A stretch of DNA of 64,000 nucleotides from Pollutimonas thiosulfatoxidans (GTDB lineage Bacteria > Pseudomonadota > Gammaproteobacteria > Burkholderiales > Burkholderiaceae_B), in assembly GCF_004022565.1 (NCBI RefSeq), contig NZ_CP022987.1:1922001-1986000 (forward strand). Reading direction: 5' to 3'. The notes below the pieces were generated by a model. It did no database searches. It was not told the DNA's origin and saw only the letters and a list, made by a program, of their open reading frames with translations. Below, in pieces: positions 9,186-17,440 of this stretch. The translations under genes and the position numbers were made by a program. How positions within the stretch are numbered: position 1 is the first letter of the stretch; every line of letters starts with the position of its first letter.

Positions 9186-10121
9186 CTAGTGCGTGCCCTC
9201 GGCTTTCGCCAGGCGAAGTAGAAGCAGCTTGGACAAGGCCAACACCACGGTGGTGATCAGGAACAGGATCAGGCCCAGTTCAAGCAAGGCAGACTTTTGC
9301 ATGCCGCCAGCTTCGTTGAACTCGTTCGCCAACGCGGACGCAATGGAATTGGATGGCGAAAAAACCGACGCCGGCAGGTTGAAGGCATTGCCGATCACGA
9401 AGGTAACGGCCATGGTCTCGCCCAGCGCGCGGCCCAGACCGAGCATGATGCCGCCGATCACGCCGCTTCTGGTATAGGGCAGCACGACTTTCCAGACGAC
9501 TTCCCAAGTTGTGCTGCCCAAGCCGTATGCCGACTCTTTCAATAGAGGCGGTACCAGCTCGAATACATCACGCATGACTGCCGTAATGAAGGGGATGACC
9601 ATAATGGACAGAATCAGGCCGGCGGTGAAGACACCGATGCCGAAAGGCGGCCCGGCAAATACTTGCTCCAGCACCGGAACGCCCTCGAAGAAGTCAATGA
9701 CGTAAGGCTGTATGTACTGCTGAAAAATCGGCACGAAGACAAACAGCCCCCACATGCCATAAATGATGGACGGGATGGCCGCGAGCATTTCGATGGCCGT
9801 GCCCAGCGGGCGGCGCAGCCACACGGGCGACAACTCGGTCAGGAACATCGCGATCCCGAAAGACACCGGCACGGCAATGACCAACGCAATGAAGGAAGTC
9901 AGCAAAGTGCCGGTGATAGGCACCAGTGCACCGTAGATGTTCTGGACTGGATCCCAGTTGTTGGTCCAGAGAAACGCGATACCGTACTCGGCAATGGACT
10001 CGCGGCTGCCGTACAACAGCGATACGGTGATGGCGCCGAGCAGAATAAAAACCAGAAACGCGAAACTTCGAGTCAGGTTCTTGAACACGGCGTCCATGAG
10101 CGCGTTCCGATTATTTTTCAT
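9186..10121 (-). CDS. pstC: Phosphate ABC transporter permease PstC
   Basis: Second permease of the phosphate importer. The 311 residues contain six membrane segments and the coupling loop ESAYGLGSTTWEVVWKVVLP in the second half. The region LFVFVPIFQQYIQPYV is typical of PstC. It is separated from pstS by 166 nt holding a strong RNA hairpin and no obvious promoter, so pstS is probably made in excess over the membrane genes by differential RNA stability. Confidence 0.96.
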   Translation of the reverse strand: MKNNRNALMDAVFKNLTRSFAFLVFILLGAITVSLLYGSRESIAEYGIAFLWTNNWDPVQNIYGALVPITGTLLTSFIALVIAVPVSFGIAMFLTELSPVWLRRPLGTAIEMLAAIPSIIYGMWGLFVFVPIFQQYIQPYVIDFFEGVPVLEQVFAGPPFGIGVFTAGLILSIMVIPFITAVMRDVFELVPPLLKESAYGLGSTTWEVVWKVVLPYTRSGVIGGIMLGLGRALGETMAVTFVIGNAFNLPASVFSPSNSIASALANEFNEAGGMQKSALLELGLILFLITTVVLALSKLLLLRLAKAEGTH

Positions 10122-10217
10122 GTCTTGTGATGTTGCATTTCATGGGTGGGCATTACTATAGACGCATGAGCGCCGGGAAGCATTGAACCATAACCGAAGC
10201 TTCGATTTTTACACAAG

Positions 10218-10249
10218 AAGGACGGCACCATCCCGATGGCACCGTCCTT
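10218..10249 (-). promoter_or_regulatory. Intercistronic hairpin between pstS and pstC
   Basis: In minus-strand RNA, 14-nt arms pair completely around the loop CGGG: AAGGACGG, then U-G and G-U wobbles, then CCAU. On the plus strand the same two positions are mismatches. It is followed by CUUGUGUAAAAAU, which is too poor in U for a good terminator. It lies about 40 nt after the pstS stop and probably protects the pstS message or partly terminates transcription. Confidence 0.6.
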
Positions 10250-10287
10250 TGTTACTCATCCTGCGGCTCGAGCACCGCCAAATGCAC

Positions 10288-11331
10288 TTATTTCCAGACT
10301 ACTGAACCATCCGTGCCTTTGATCTCGGTCTTCCAGGCTTCGCCGATTTGCTTGGTCACGCTATCAGGCAGCGGCACGTAGTCCAGTTCTGCAGCCATGG
10401 CGTCACCGTTCTTGAAGGCCCAGTCGAAAAACGCCAGCACTTCCTTGGCTGTCTCGGGCTTGTCCTGCTGCTTCTGCATCAGGATGAAGCTGGCGGAGGT
10501 AACCGGCCACGATTCTGCACCCGGCTCTTCCGTCAGAACCACGCCCATGCCAGGCACGCTGTTCCAGTCGGCATTCGCGGCGGCAGCAGCGAAAGCTTCT
10601 TGCGTAGGCTGCACAAATTGACCATCCTTGTTGCGCAGTTGGGTCCATGACAGGCCGTTCTGCTTGGCATAGGCGTATTCGACGTAACCGATAGAGTTCT
10701 TCAGTTGGCGGACGTAGGCGGCGACGCCTTCGTTGCCCTTGCCTCCCTGACCGGTGGGCCATTTTACAGCCTTGCCTTCACCGACCTGCTCTTTCCAGGC
10801 TGGCGATACTTTGGACAGGTAGTTGGTCCAGCCAAATGTGGTGCCCGAACCGTCTGAGCGGTGAACCACAATAATGGACGCCGAAGGCAGTTTCAGGTCG
10901 GGGTTAAGCGCCTTGATGGCAGCGTCGTCCCATTTCTTGATCTTGGCGAGGAAAATATCGGCGATGACGTCGCCGGACAACTTCAGTTCGCCAGGCTTGA
11001 TGCCCTCAATGTTGACCACAGGCACCGTGCCGCCGATGATGGCCGGGAACTGGAACAGGTCGTTTTTCTCGAGTGCATCGCCCTTCATCGGGTCATCGGA
11101 AGCGCCGAAATCGACCGTCTTGGCAATGATCTGCTGCTGACCGCCACCCGAGCCGATGGACTGGTAATTGACGCGGTTACCGGTTTCCTTGTTGTATTGG
11201 TCTGCCCACTTGGCATAGATGGGATACGGAAACGAGGCGCCAGCGCCCGTGATGTCTGCGGCATGTGTCGTCAGTGCGGCCGCGCCCATGGCGACCCCGA
11301 CCGAAACCTGTAATAAAACGCGCTTTAACAT
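10288..11331 (-). CDS. pstS: Periplasmic phosphate-binding protein PstS
   Basis: Binds inorganic phosphate in the periplasm and hands it to PstCAB. The 347 residues start with a Sec signal (cleavage after about residue 24, THA-AD). The mature N-terminus ITGAGASFPYPIYAKW is the PstS hallmark, and SIGSGGGQQQI, the GASDDP loop and HRSDGSGTT carry phosphate-contacting residues. It is the first gene of the pst operon and is preceded by a PhoB box. It lies 112 nt downstream of ppk on the same strand. Confidence 0.97.
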   Translation of the reverse strand: MLKRVLLQVSVGVAMGAAALTTHAADITGAGASFPYPIYAKWADQYNKETGNRVNYQSIGSGGGQQQIIAKTVDFGASDDPMKGDALEKNDLFQFPAIIGGTVPVVNIEGIKPGELKLSGDVIADIFLAKIKKWDDAAIKALNPDLKLPSASIIVVHRSDGSGTTFGWTNYLSKVSPAWKEQVGEGKAVKWPTGQGGKGNEGVAAYVRQLKNSIGYVEYAYAKQNGLSWTQLRNKDGQFVQPTQEAFAAAAANADWNSVPGMGVVLTEEPGAESWPVTSASFILMQKQQDKPETAKEVLAFFDWAFKNGDAMAAELDYVPLPDSVTKQIGEAWKTEIKGTDGSVVWK

Positions 11332-11385
11332 AAAGAAGTCCTCGATCTGTTCTGGTTAAGTCAGGTTCAAACCTGCACAACCAAC

Positions 11386-11419
11386 ATGGTAAGACGCCAA
11401 TGTGACATGTTCGTGACAG
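11386..11419 (-). promoter_or_regulatory. PhoB box and -10 element of the pstS promoter
   Basis: On the minus strand CTGTCAC-GAAC-ATGTCAC (11402-11419) gives two 7-bp direct repeats with a 4-bp gap, the geometry of a PhoB box. Ten bp further on is TACCAT (11386-11391), a 4/6 match to a -10. In Pho promoters the box replaces the -35. The ATG of pstS is 71 nt from the box. Confidence 0.8.
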
Positions 11420-11443
11420 TGGCCGACTTTTCTCCAAGCAACC

Positions 11444-13504
11444 CTATCGCGTCAGATGATCCTGCAGGCTGAACGGCTTGCTGCTGTTTTTTACTTTCAC
11501 ATAACACCCGTCGGGCAAAGCCCGCCACGCGAGCTGGTTATCGCGTAAGGCATAGGTGAAAGCCTCGTCGATCACACGCTTTTTAAGCGCTTTATCCAGA
11601 ATGGGGAAACTGATCTCCACCCGGCGGAAGAAGTTGCGGTCCATCCAGTCGGCCGATGACAAATACAGGTTCTCGGCACCATCGTTATAAAAGTAAAAAA
11701 CCCGCGAATGCTCCAGGAAGCGCCCGATAATCGAGCGCACCCTGATGTTCTCGGACAAGCCCAGTACGCCGGCACGCAGGGCACAGGCGCCTCGCACGAT
11801 CAGATCAATTTTCACGCCAGCCTGGCTGGCTCGATAGAGCGCCTCGATAATGATGGGCTCCAGCAAGGAATTCATCTTGGCCATGATGCGCGCCTTCTTG
11901 CCCGCCTTGGCGTTGACCACTTCGTTGCGTATTAGCGCCAGCATGGTCTCGTGCAAGGTAAAGGGCGACTGCAGCAGCAGCTTCAAGGGGCGACGCGCCC
12001 CCAGACCGGTAAGCAGCGAGAACACCTTATCCATGTCTTCGCACAGCTTCTGGTCGGCGGTAAGCAAGCCGAAGTCGGTATACAGGCGCGCCGTGCGAGG
12101 GTGATAATTGCCGGTACCCAAGTGCCCATAGCGCCGGATGTGGCCTTTCTCGCGCCGCAGCACCAGGGCCATCTTGGCGTGGGTCTTGTGGCCCACCACG
12201 CCGTAACTGACATGGGCGCCGACTTCTTCCAGCCTTGCGGCCCAATTGATATTGGTCTGCTCGTCAAAGCGCGCCATCAGTTCGACGATCACGGTAACTT
12301 CCTTGCCGGCCTTGGCGGCTGCAAGCAGCAAGCGCATCAGTTCGGAATCTTCGCCGGTGCGATAAATGGTTTGCTTGATGGCAACGACCGACGGATCCAT
12401 GGCGGCTGCCGTCAGGAAGTTCAGTACCGGCTGGAAGGACTGATACGGATGGTGCAGCAAGCGGTCCTGCTGTGCAATGGCGCCGAACAAGGCGTCAGGA
12501 CTGTCGGACACCGCATCGAAAGGCGGCGGAATTTCCGGTCTATGGTCAGGGAACAAGAGCTCGGGCCGCCCAACGACATTGCAAAGCTGCATCAGGCGCG
12601 ACAAATTGACCGGCCCGCTGACGCGGTAGGTGTCCTGTGGCTGCAACAGGAATTCCTGCTGCAGGAAGACTTCCAGGTCGGTCGGCATGTCTTCGTCGAT
12701 CTCGAGCCGCACCGCCGCGCCGAAATTGCGCTGCGACAGCTCCCCTTGCAGGGCGTGGCGCAGATTGGTGATTTCTTCTTCGTCCACGAACAAGTCGCTA
12801 TTGCGTGTGACGCGCCACTGATAAACCCCCTTGACGTCCAAACCGGGGAAAAGATCGCCGACAAAGGCACTGATCAGTGCCGTGAGCAATAAATAACCAT
12901 GAGGTATGCCCGAGATTTCGGGCGGGATCTTGATGACGCGCGGCAAGGCCCGCGGCGCCTGCACGATGGCGATGGAGGCGCTGCGACCAAAGGCGTCCTG
13001 CCCGGACAGGGCCACGATGAAATTCAGGCTTTTGTTGTATACCCGGGGGAAGGGATGGGCGGGATCCAGCCCTATCGGCGTGAGCATGGGCATGACATCG
13101 CTCTGGAAGCCGGCGTAGGCCCAATCGCGCAGCGCGTCGCTCCAGTTGGCAGGCTCAAGCAAGGCGATGCCTTCGGCCTCGAGGCGCGGCAAGACATGGT
13201 CGGTCAGCACCACATTTTGCTGTTCCACCAACAAATGCGCTGCAGCCTGCACGCGTTCGAAGGCCTCGCCCGGGGTGTAGCCGTCCGGCCCCACCAGCGC
13301 GGGCGTCTGGCGCTGCTGCTCTTTCAGGCTCGAAATACGGATCTCGAAGAACTCGTCCAGGTTGGAGCTGACTATGCACAGGTAACGCAGTTGCTCTAGC
13401 AGGGGCGTGGACGGGTTCTGGGCCATGGCCAGCACACGCTCGTTAAACTTGAGCAGCGACAACTCGCGATTAAGCAAGGTCGGGTCGGTCGGGGAAGGAA
13501 GCAT
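11444..13504 (-). CDS. ppk: Polyphosphate kinase 1
   Basis: Reversibly polymerises the gamma-phosphate of ATP into inorganic polyphosphate. At 686 residues it is the normal PPK1 length. The N-terminal part LNRELSLLKFNERVL is typical. The catalytic core holds AIKQTIYRTGEDSELM and VVGHKTHAKMALVLRRE, with the phosphorylated histidine in the GHKTHAK motif, then YGHLGTGNYHPRTARLYTDF. A PhoB box precedes it. It is co-oriented with pstSCAB and divergent from ppx, so polymer synthesis and phosphate uptake are probably induced together. Confidence 0.97.
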   Translation of the reverse strand: MLPSPTDPTLLNRELSLLKFNERVLAMAQNPSTPLLEQLRYLCIVSSNLDEFFEIRISSLKEQQRQTPALVGPDGYTPGEAFERVQAAAHLLVEQQNVVLTDHVLPRLEAEGIALLEPANWSDALRDWAYAGFQSDVMPMLTPIGLDPAHPFPRVYNKSLNFIVALSGQDAFGRSASIAIVQAPRALPRVIKIPPEISGIPHGYLLLTALISAFVGDLFPGLDVKGVYQWRVTRNSDLFVDEEEITNLRHALQGELSQRNFGAAVRLEIDEDMPTDLEVFLQQEFLLQPQDTYRVSGPVNLSRLMQLCNVVGRPELLFPDHRPEIPPPFDAVSDSPDALFGAIAQQDRLLHHPYQSFQPVLNFLTAAAMDPSVVAIKQTIYRTGEDSELMRLLLAAAKAGKEVTVIVELMARFDEQTNINWAARLEEVGAHVSYGVVGHKTHAKMALVLRREKGHIRRYGHLGTGNYHPRTARLYTDFGLLTADQKLCEDMDKVFSLLTGLGARRPLKLLLQSPFTLHETMLALIRNEVVNAKAGKKARIMAKMNSLLEPIIIEALYRASQAGVKIDLIVRGACALRAGVLGLSENIRVRSIIGRFLEHSRVFYFYNDGAENLYLSSADWMDRNFFRRVEISFPILDKALKKRVIDEAFTYALRDNQLAWRALPDGCYVKVKNSSKPFSLQDHLTR

Positions 13505-13530
13505 AGGCGAGCCCTGGAGTGTTACCTGTT

Positions 13531-13564
13531 GTTTTACTTCAATTGGATGACGGCTTCATGACAG
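13531..13564 (-). promoter_or_regulatory. PhoB box and -10 element of the ppk promoter
   Basis: On the minus strand CTGTCAT-GAAG-CCGTCAT (13547-13564) is a 7+4+7 direct repeat. Ten bp downstream is TAAAAC (13531-13536), a 4/6 match to a -10. A further CTGTC copy lies 12 bp upstream. The box is 43 nt from the ppk ATG. Confidence 0.75.
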
Positions 13565-13651
13565 TTTGCCAGACAGCGGGCAGCCTGAGTACGATTTGCC
13601 CACTGGCGTGGCGAATCTGGCGCGCTTGTCGCGGTATGGCGTCCCGGTCTC

Positions 13652-13657
13652 TATAAT
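13652..13657 (+). promoter_or_regulatory. -10 element of the ppx promoter
   Basis: A perfect TATAAT lies 30 bp before the ppx ATG in the ppk-ppx divergent gap. A TTGTCG at 13626-13631 is the only -35-like hexamer, but it is 20 bp away, which is long. The -10 is clear and the -35 is doubtful. Confidence 0.5.
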
Positions 13658-13686
13658 CGCTGCATATTCATCCTGGTACCTACATA

Positions 13687-15177
13687 ATGGATCATCTACT
13701 GGCTGCGGTCGACCTGGGCTCTAACAGCTTCCGGCTTTCGATCGGGCGGGTCGTGCAACAAGACGGCATCGCGCAAATCTACGCCATAGACCGCCTCAAA
13801 GAGTCCGTGCGCCTGGCTGCGGGCCTGGGCGACGACAAGATCATCGATGAAGAAGCCATAGAGCGGGCCATCACTGTGCTCAAGCGCTTCGGCGAGCGGC
13901 TCAGCGGCTTCCATCCCAATCGGGTACGGGCAGTGGCGACCAACACCTTTCGCGTCGCGAAGAACGTGTCGGAATTTCTGCCGCGTGTCGAAGCTGCGCT
14001 GGGCTTTCCGGTCGAGGTCATCTCGGGCCGTGAGGAAGCCCGCCTGATCTTCTCGGGTATCACGAACGAGCTGCCTCCTTCAGAACATCGGCGGCTCATG
14101 ATAGACATCGGAGGTGGTTCCACCGAGGTGATCATCGGCAAAGGCTTCCAGCCCCTGCATCTGTCCTCCTTGTATATGGGCTGCGTCAGCTTTACGCGGA
14201 AGTTCTTCCCCGACGGCGTCATCACGGCGTCGCGCATGCAGCAGGCGGAACTGGCGGCAAGGCGCGAACTGGAAGCCATATCGCGCGTCTATCGCCGTAC
14301 CGGCTGGCAAGAGGCCTATGGCTCTTCCGGCACAGCCAAGGGACTGCTGGCGGTATTGCTGGAAGGCGGGATGTCGCGTAAGGGCATCACCCTGGAAGGG
14401 CTGGAAAAGCTCAAAGCCAAGCTTATCCATGACGGCCAAGTCGTCATGGGCGAGCTTCCGGGCCTGAAACACGATCGCTCGTTGGTGTTAAGCGGCGGCC
14501 TGGCCATCATGATCGCCGCGTTCAAGGAACTGAACATCAAAGTGATGGCGCCCGGTGAAGGCGCTTTGCGGGTAGGCGTGCTGTATGACCTGCTGGGCCG
14601 CGACTCTGCACACGACAAGCGCCACGAGACCGTACGCCAGTTCATCAAACGCTATCATGTGGATGTGCGCCAATGCGAGCGCGTGAAGCAGGTTGCCCTG
14701 AGCCTGTTTTCTCAACTCGAACTCTACGATCCAACCGAGAAGCAAGAGCTGGAGCGCACGCTTGGATGGGCGGCCGACCTGCATGAAGTCGGCATCAGTA
14801 TTACGCATGCGCAGTATCACAAGCATAGCGCCTACATTCTCGAACACGCCGATATGCCCGGGTTTTCAAACGACGACCAAGAGCTACTGGCGCTGATCGT
14901 GCTGGGCCATCAGGGTAAGGTCAGCAAGCTGTCACTGCATGATCCAACGCGCGGCCGCTGGCTTACTTTGCTGTGCCTGCGCCTTGCCGTCCTGCTATGC
15001 CGGCGACGCGAAGATCAGAAGTCGCTGCCGATCTCGCTTGCCGCCAACGGAAAAGGCATAAAAATGCACGTAAACAAAGCCTGGCTGGACGACCATGCCT
15101 TGTCAGAGTATTCGCTGCGGGCCGAACAGAAGGAATGGCGCAAGGCCGGCATCGATCTCGAACTGATCGAGACCTGA
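13687..15177 (+). CDS. ppx: Exopolyphosphatase (Ppx/GppA family)
   Basis: Releases phosphate from the ends of polyphosphate. The 496 residues begin with the phosphate-1 loop AAVDLGSNSFRLSIGRV, followed by RAVATNTFRVAKN, GREEARLIFSGI and the phosphate-2 loop MIDIGGGSTEVIIG, all ASKHA-fold signatures. The C-terminal half is the HD-like helical domain (GWAADLHEVG). Its divergent arrangement with ppk is common. GppA (pppGpp hydrolase) belongs to the same family, but length and neighbourhood favour Ppx. Confidence 0.93.
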   Translation: MDHLLAAVDLGSNSFRLSIGRVVQQDGIAQIYAIDRLKESVRLAAGLGDDKIIDEEAIERAITVLKRFGERLSGFHPNRVRAVATNTFRVAKNVSEFLPRVEAALGFPVEVISGREEARLIFSGITNELPPSEHRRLMIDIGGGSTEVIIGKGFQPLHLSSLYMGCVSFTRKFFPDGVITASRMQQAELAARRELEAISRVYRRTGWQEAYGSSGTAKGLLAVLLEGGMSRKGITLEGLEKLKAKLIHDGQVVMGELPGLKHDRSLVLSGGLAIMIAAFKELNIKVMAPGEGALRVGVLYDLLGRDSAHDKRHETVRQFIKRYHVDVRQCERVKQVALSLFSQLELYDPTEKQELERTLGWAADLHEVGISITHAQYHKHSAYILEHADMPGFSNDDQELLALIVLGHQGKVSKLSLHDPTRGRWLTLLCLRLAVLLCRRREDQKSLPISLAANGKGIKMHVNKAWLDDHALSEYSLRAEQKEWRKAGIDLELIET

Positions 15178-15229
15178 ATACCTGTCAGCGGCTACTCCAG
15201 CGGACGGCTGCACTCCGGCTGATCTCGCC

Positions 15230-16033
15230 TTACGCAGCGACGGCGACCGGTGCGAGTCCAAAATGTCGCCGATAGCGTGCATCCATTTTCTGCATATCCA
15301 GCAGCACTGGAAAGTCTGCGGTATTGAAGTCCGGGTCCCATGCCGGCTCGCCGCAAATCGTGGCGCCCAGCTTCAGATAGCCCTTGATCAGTGCCGGGGT
15401 ACGCGCGGGCAACATGCTGTCCAGGCGCTCTACCGGGTATCGGTGTAGAGGCGTAACGCGCGGTAAATGGCATGCGGGCATGGCTGCCGAACTGGAACGC
15501 CAGACCTTGGCAGCGGTGGCGCCGTCATCGCGCAAACTGACACTGGCACAGCCCAACACATACCTGCAGCCCAGTTGTTCCACCTTTCTGGCGAGGCCCG
15601 ACCAAAGCAGCATGATGACTGAACCGTTGCGGTAGTCGGGATGCGTGCACGCCCTGCCGACTTCCACAATATTTTCTTGAATGGACCCCAACCCCGACAG
15701 ATCGAACTCTGACTCGGCGTAGTAGGCACCCGCCTTGCGCGCATTGGCCGGGGTCAACAGCCGGTAAGTACCCACGACCCGGCCACTGGGCTGCTCTTTT
15801 ACCAGGAAGTGTTCACACCAGGGGTCGTAGCGGTCGGCGTCCAGACCATTGCTGCCATCCGGAAAGACCGCGCCCATTTCTTCGGTAAAGACGTCGTAAC
15901 GCAAACGTTGAATTGCCTCGAGGTCTTGATGGCTGCGCGCCAGCGTCAGTACAAGACCGGTGCCCGGCGGGGCTTCCCAGGTAAGGTGTGGGCCCGGCCC
16001 CTTTCGAGGCTGGTTGGCTGCAAGCTCTAGCAT
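15230..16033 (-). CDS. OlsB-like GNAT N-acyltransferase (first step of ornithine lipid synthesis)
   Basis: The 267 residues carry the GNAT-fold OlsB/putative-hemolysin family pattern: RLRYDVFTEEMGAVF near residue 42, DPWCEHFLVKE, GTYRLLTP, EVGRACTHPDYRNG and the late PALIKGYLKLGATICGEPAWD. OlsB enzymes move a 3-hydroxyacyl chain from ACP to ornithine to make lyso-ornithine lipid, which OlsA then acylates; no olsA lies in the window. Ornithine lipids replace phospholipids under phosphate limitation, which suits the adjacent ppx/ppk/pst genes. The ATG has GGAG 9 nt upstream, at the edge of a hairpin. Family membership is fairly certain; the exact acceptor is inferred. Confidence 0.75.
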   Translation of the reverse strand: MLELAANQPRKGPGPHLTWEAPPGTGLVLTLARSHQDLEAIQRLRYDVFTEEMGAVFPDGSNGLDADRYDPWCEHFLVKEQPSGRVVGTYRLLTPANARKAGAYYAESEFDLSGLGSIQENIVEVGRACTHPDYRNGSVIMLLWSGLARKVEQLGCRYVLGCASVSLRDDGATAAKVWRSSSAAMPACHLPRVTPLHRYPVERLDSMLPARTPALIKGYLKLGATICGEPAWDPDFNTADFPVLLDMQKMDARYRRHFGLAPVAVAA

Positions 16034-16042
16034 GGTGTCACT

Positions 16043-16071
16043 CCGTAAACATAGTGCCAGTATGTCTACGG
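16043..16071 (-). promoter_or_regulatory. Inverted repeat at the olsB-like ribosome site
   Basis: Eleven-base arms (CCGTAAACATA and TATGTCTACGG on the plus strand) with one mismatch flank a 7-nt spacer in the 60-nt gap between glmM and the acyltransferase. In minus-strand RNA the 3' arm ends in ACGG, and the ribosome site reads ACGGAG, so folding would tie up part of it. There is no T-run, so it is not an ordinary terminator. A dimeric-regulator operator is the alternative. Confidence 0.45.
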
Positions 16072-16093
16072 AATGTTGCAGCTTCTTGAAAAC

Positions 16094-17440
16094 CTAGTCG
16101 ATGGCCAGATTCACCGCGACCAACTCGCGTAGGCCGTCTTCAACCAGGGCCAACTCGTCTGCTTCAACCATCAGTCGCAGCTTGGGCTCAGTGCCGGATG
16201 CCCGGATCAGCACCCTGCCCCGATCGCCCAGTTGCTTCTCTACTGCCTCGCGCGCCGCTTGCAAGCCGCGATGCGCCTGCCATTTGACGCCTGGAGCCAA
16301 GGGGACGTTGACCATCTTCTGAGGATACATTTTCAGTTCTGAAACGAGTTCGTCCAGGCTCTTGCCGCTGCGGCTCATGGCCGTCAGCACCTGCAAGGCG
16401 GCAATGATGCCATCGCCGGTCGTGTGACAATCGAGGCACAGCAGATGGCCTGAGCTTTCGCCGCCATAAAGCCAGCCGCGGCGCTGCATGGCTTCCAGTA
16501 CGTAGCGATCCCCCACCTTGGCTCGCTCGAAACCTACCCCCAGGGCTTGCATTTGTTTCTCGAAGCCCAGATTGGTCATCAGGGTGCCTACCACGCCCTC
16601 TACAGGCTTTTGCTTCATGCGGTCGCACACGATGGCGTAGAGCAGTTCGTCGCCGTTGTACAGGCGGCCAGTACCATCCACCATCTGCAATCTGTCGGCA
16701 TCGCCATCAAGCGCAATGCCCAGATCGGCGCCCCGTAGCCGGACCTCCTCGACCAGGGCTTCGGGGTGCATCGCGCCGACCTTCTCGTTGATATTGAAGC
16801 CATCAGGCTGGCAGCCTATGGCAAATACCTCGGCGCCCAATTCGCGAAAGACATGCGGCGCAATATGGTAGGCAGCGCCGTGCGCGGCATCCACCACAAT
16901 ACGCAAGCCGGATAAGTCCAGTTCGTTGGGGAAGGTGCTTTTGCAGAACTCGATATAACGGCCGGCAGCATCGTCGATGCGCCGGGCCCGGCCCAGTGCC
17001 TCGGATCCGACGCAACCCACCGGCTGATCTATCTCGGCTTCGATCTGGGCTTCGATTTCGTCGGGCAATTTCATGCCCTGGGCCGAAAAGAACTTGATGC
17101 CGTTATCTTGAAAAGGATTATGCGAGGCACTGATGACTATGCCGGCAACCAGCCGTAGGGCGCGCGTAAGGTAAGCGACGGCCGGCGTGGGCACTGGCCC
17201 GGCCAGAAGCACATCGATGCCCGCTGCCGACAAGCCGGCTTCCAGTGCGGACTCGAGCATATACCCAGAAATACGCGTGTCTTTGCCGATGATGACTGCC
17301 GGCCGACCCCGGCCCGGATACTGGCGTGCGAGCACGCGCCCCGCCGCATAGCCCAGACGCAGCGCAAACGCCGCATTGATGGTGGGTCCGCCCACTTCGC
17401 CCCGCACGCCGTCTGTACCGAAATACCTGCGCTCTGTCAT
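16094..17440 (-). CDS. glmM: Phosphoglucosamine mutase
   Basis: Converts glucosamine-6-phosphate to glucosamine-1-phosphate for UDP-GlcNAc and hence peptidoglycan and LPS. The 448 residues begin MTERRYFGTDGVRG. The phosphoserine loop GIVISASHNPFQDNGIKFF lies near residue 100, the metal loop is DGDADR and the phosphate-binding RASGTEPKLR is near the end. The reading frame is open 65 codons further upstream, but the ATG at 17440 overlaps the folP stop as ATGA and matches the family start. The folP-glmM order is conserved in proteobacteria. Confidence 0.96.
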   Translation of the reverse strand: MTERRYFGTDGVRGEVGGPTINAAFALRLGYAAGRVLARQYPGRGRPAVIIGKDTRISGYMLESALEAGLSAAGIDVLLAGPVPTPAVAYLTRALRLVAGIVISASHNPFQDNGIKFFSAQGMKLPDEIEAQIEAEIDQPVGCVGSEALGRARRIDDAAGRYIEFCKSTFPNELDLSGLRIVVDAAHGAAYHIAPHVFRELGAEVFAIGCQPDGFNINEKVGAMHPEALVEEVRLRGADLGIALDGDADRLQMVDGTGRLYNGDELLYAIVCDRMKQKPVEGVVGTLMTNLGFEKQMQALGVGFERAKVGDRYVLEAMQRRGWLYGGESSGHLLCLDCHTTGDGIIAALQVLTAMSRSGKSLDELVSELKMYPQKMVNVPLAPGVKWQAHRGLQAAREAVEKQLGDRGRVLIRASGTEPKLRLMVEADELALVEDGLRELVAVNLAID

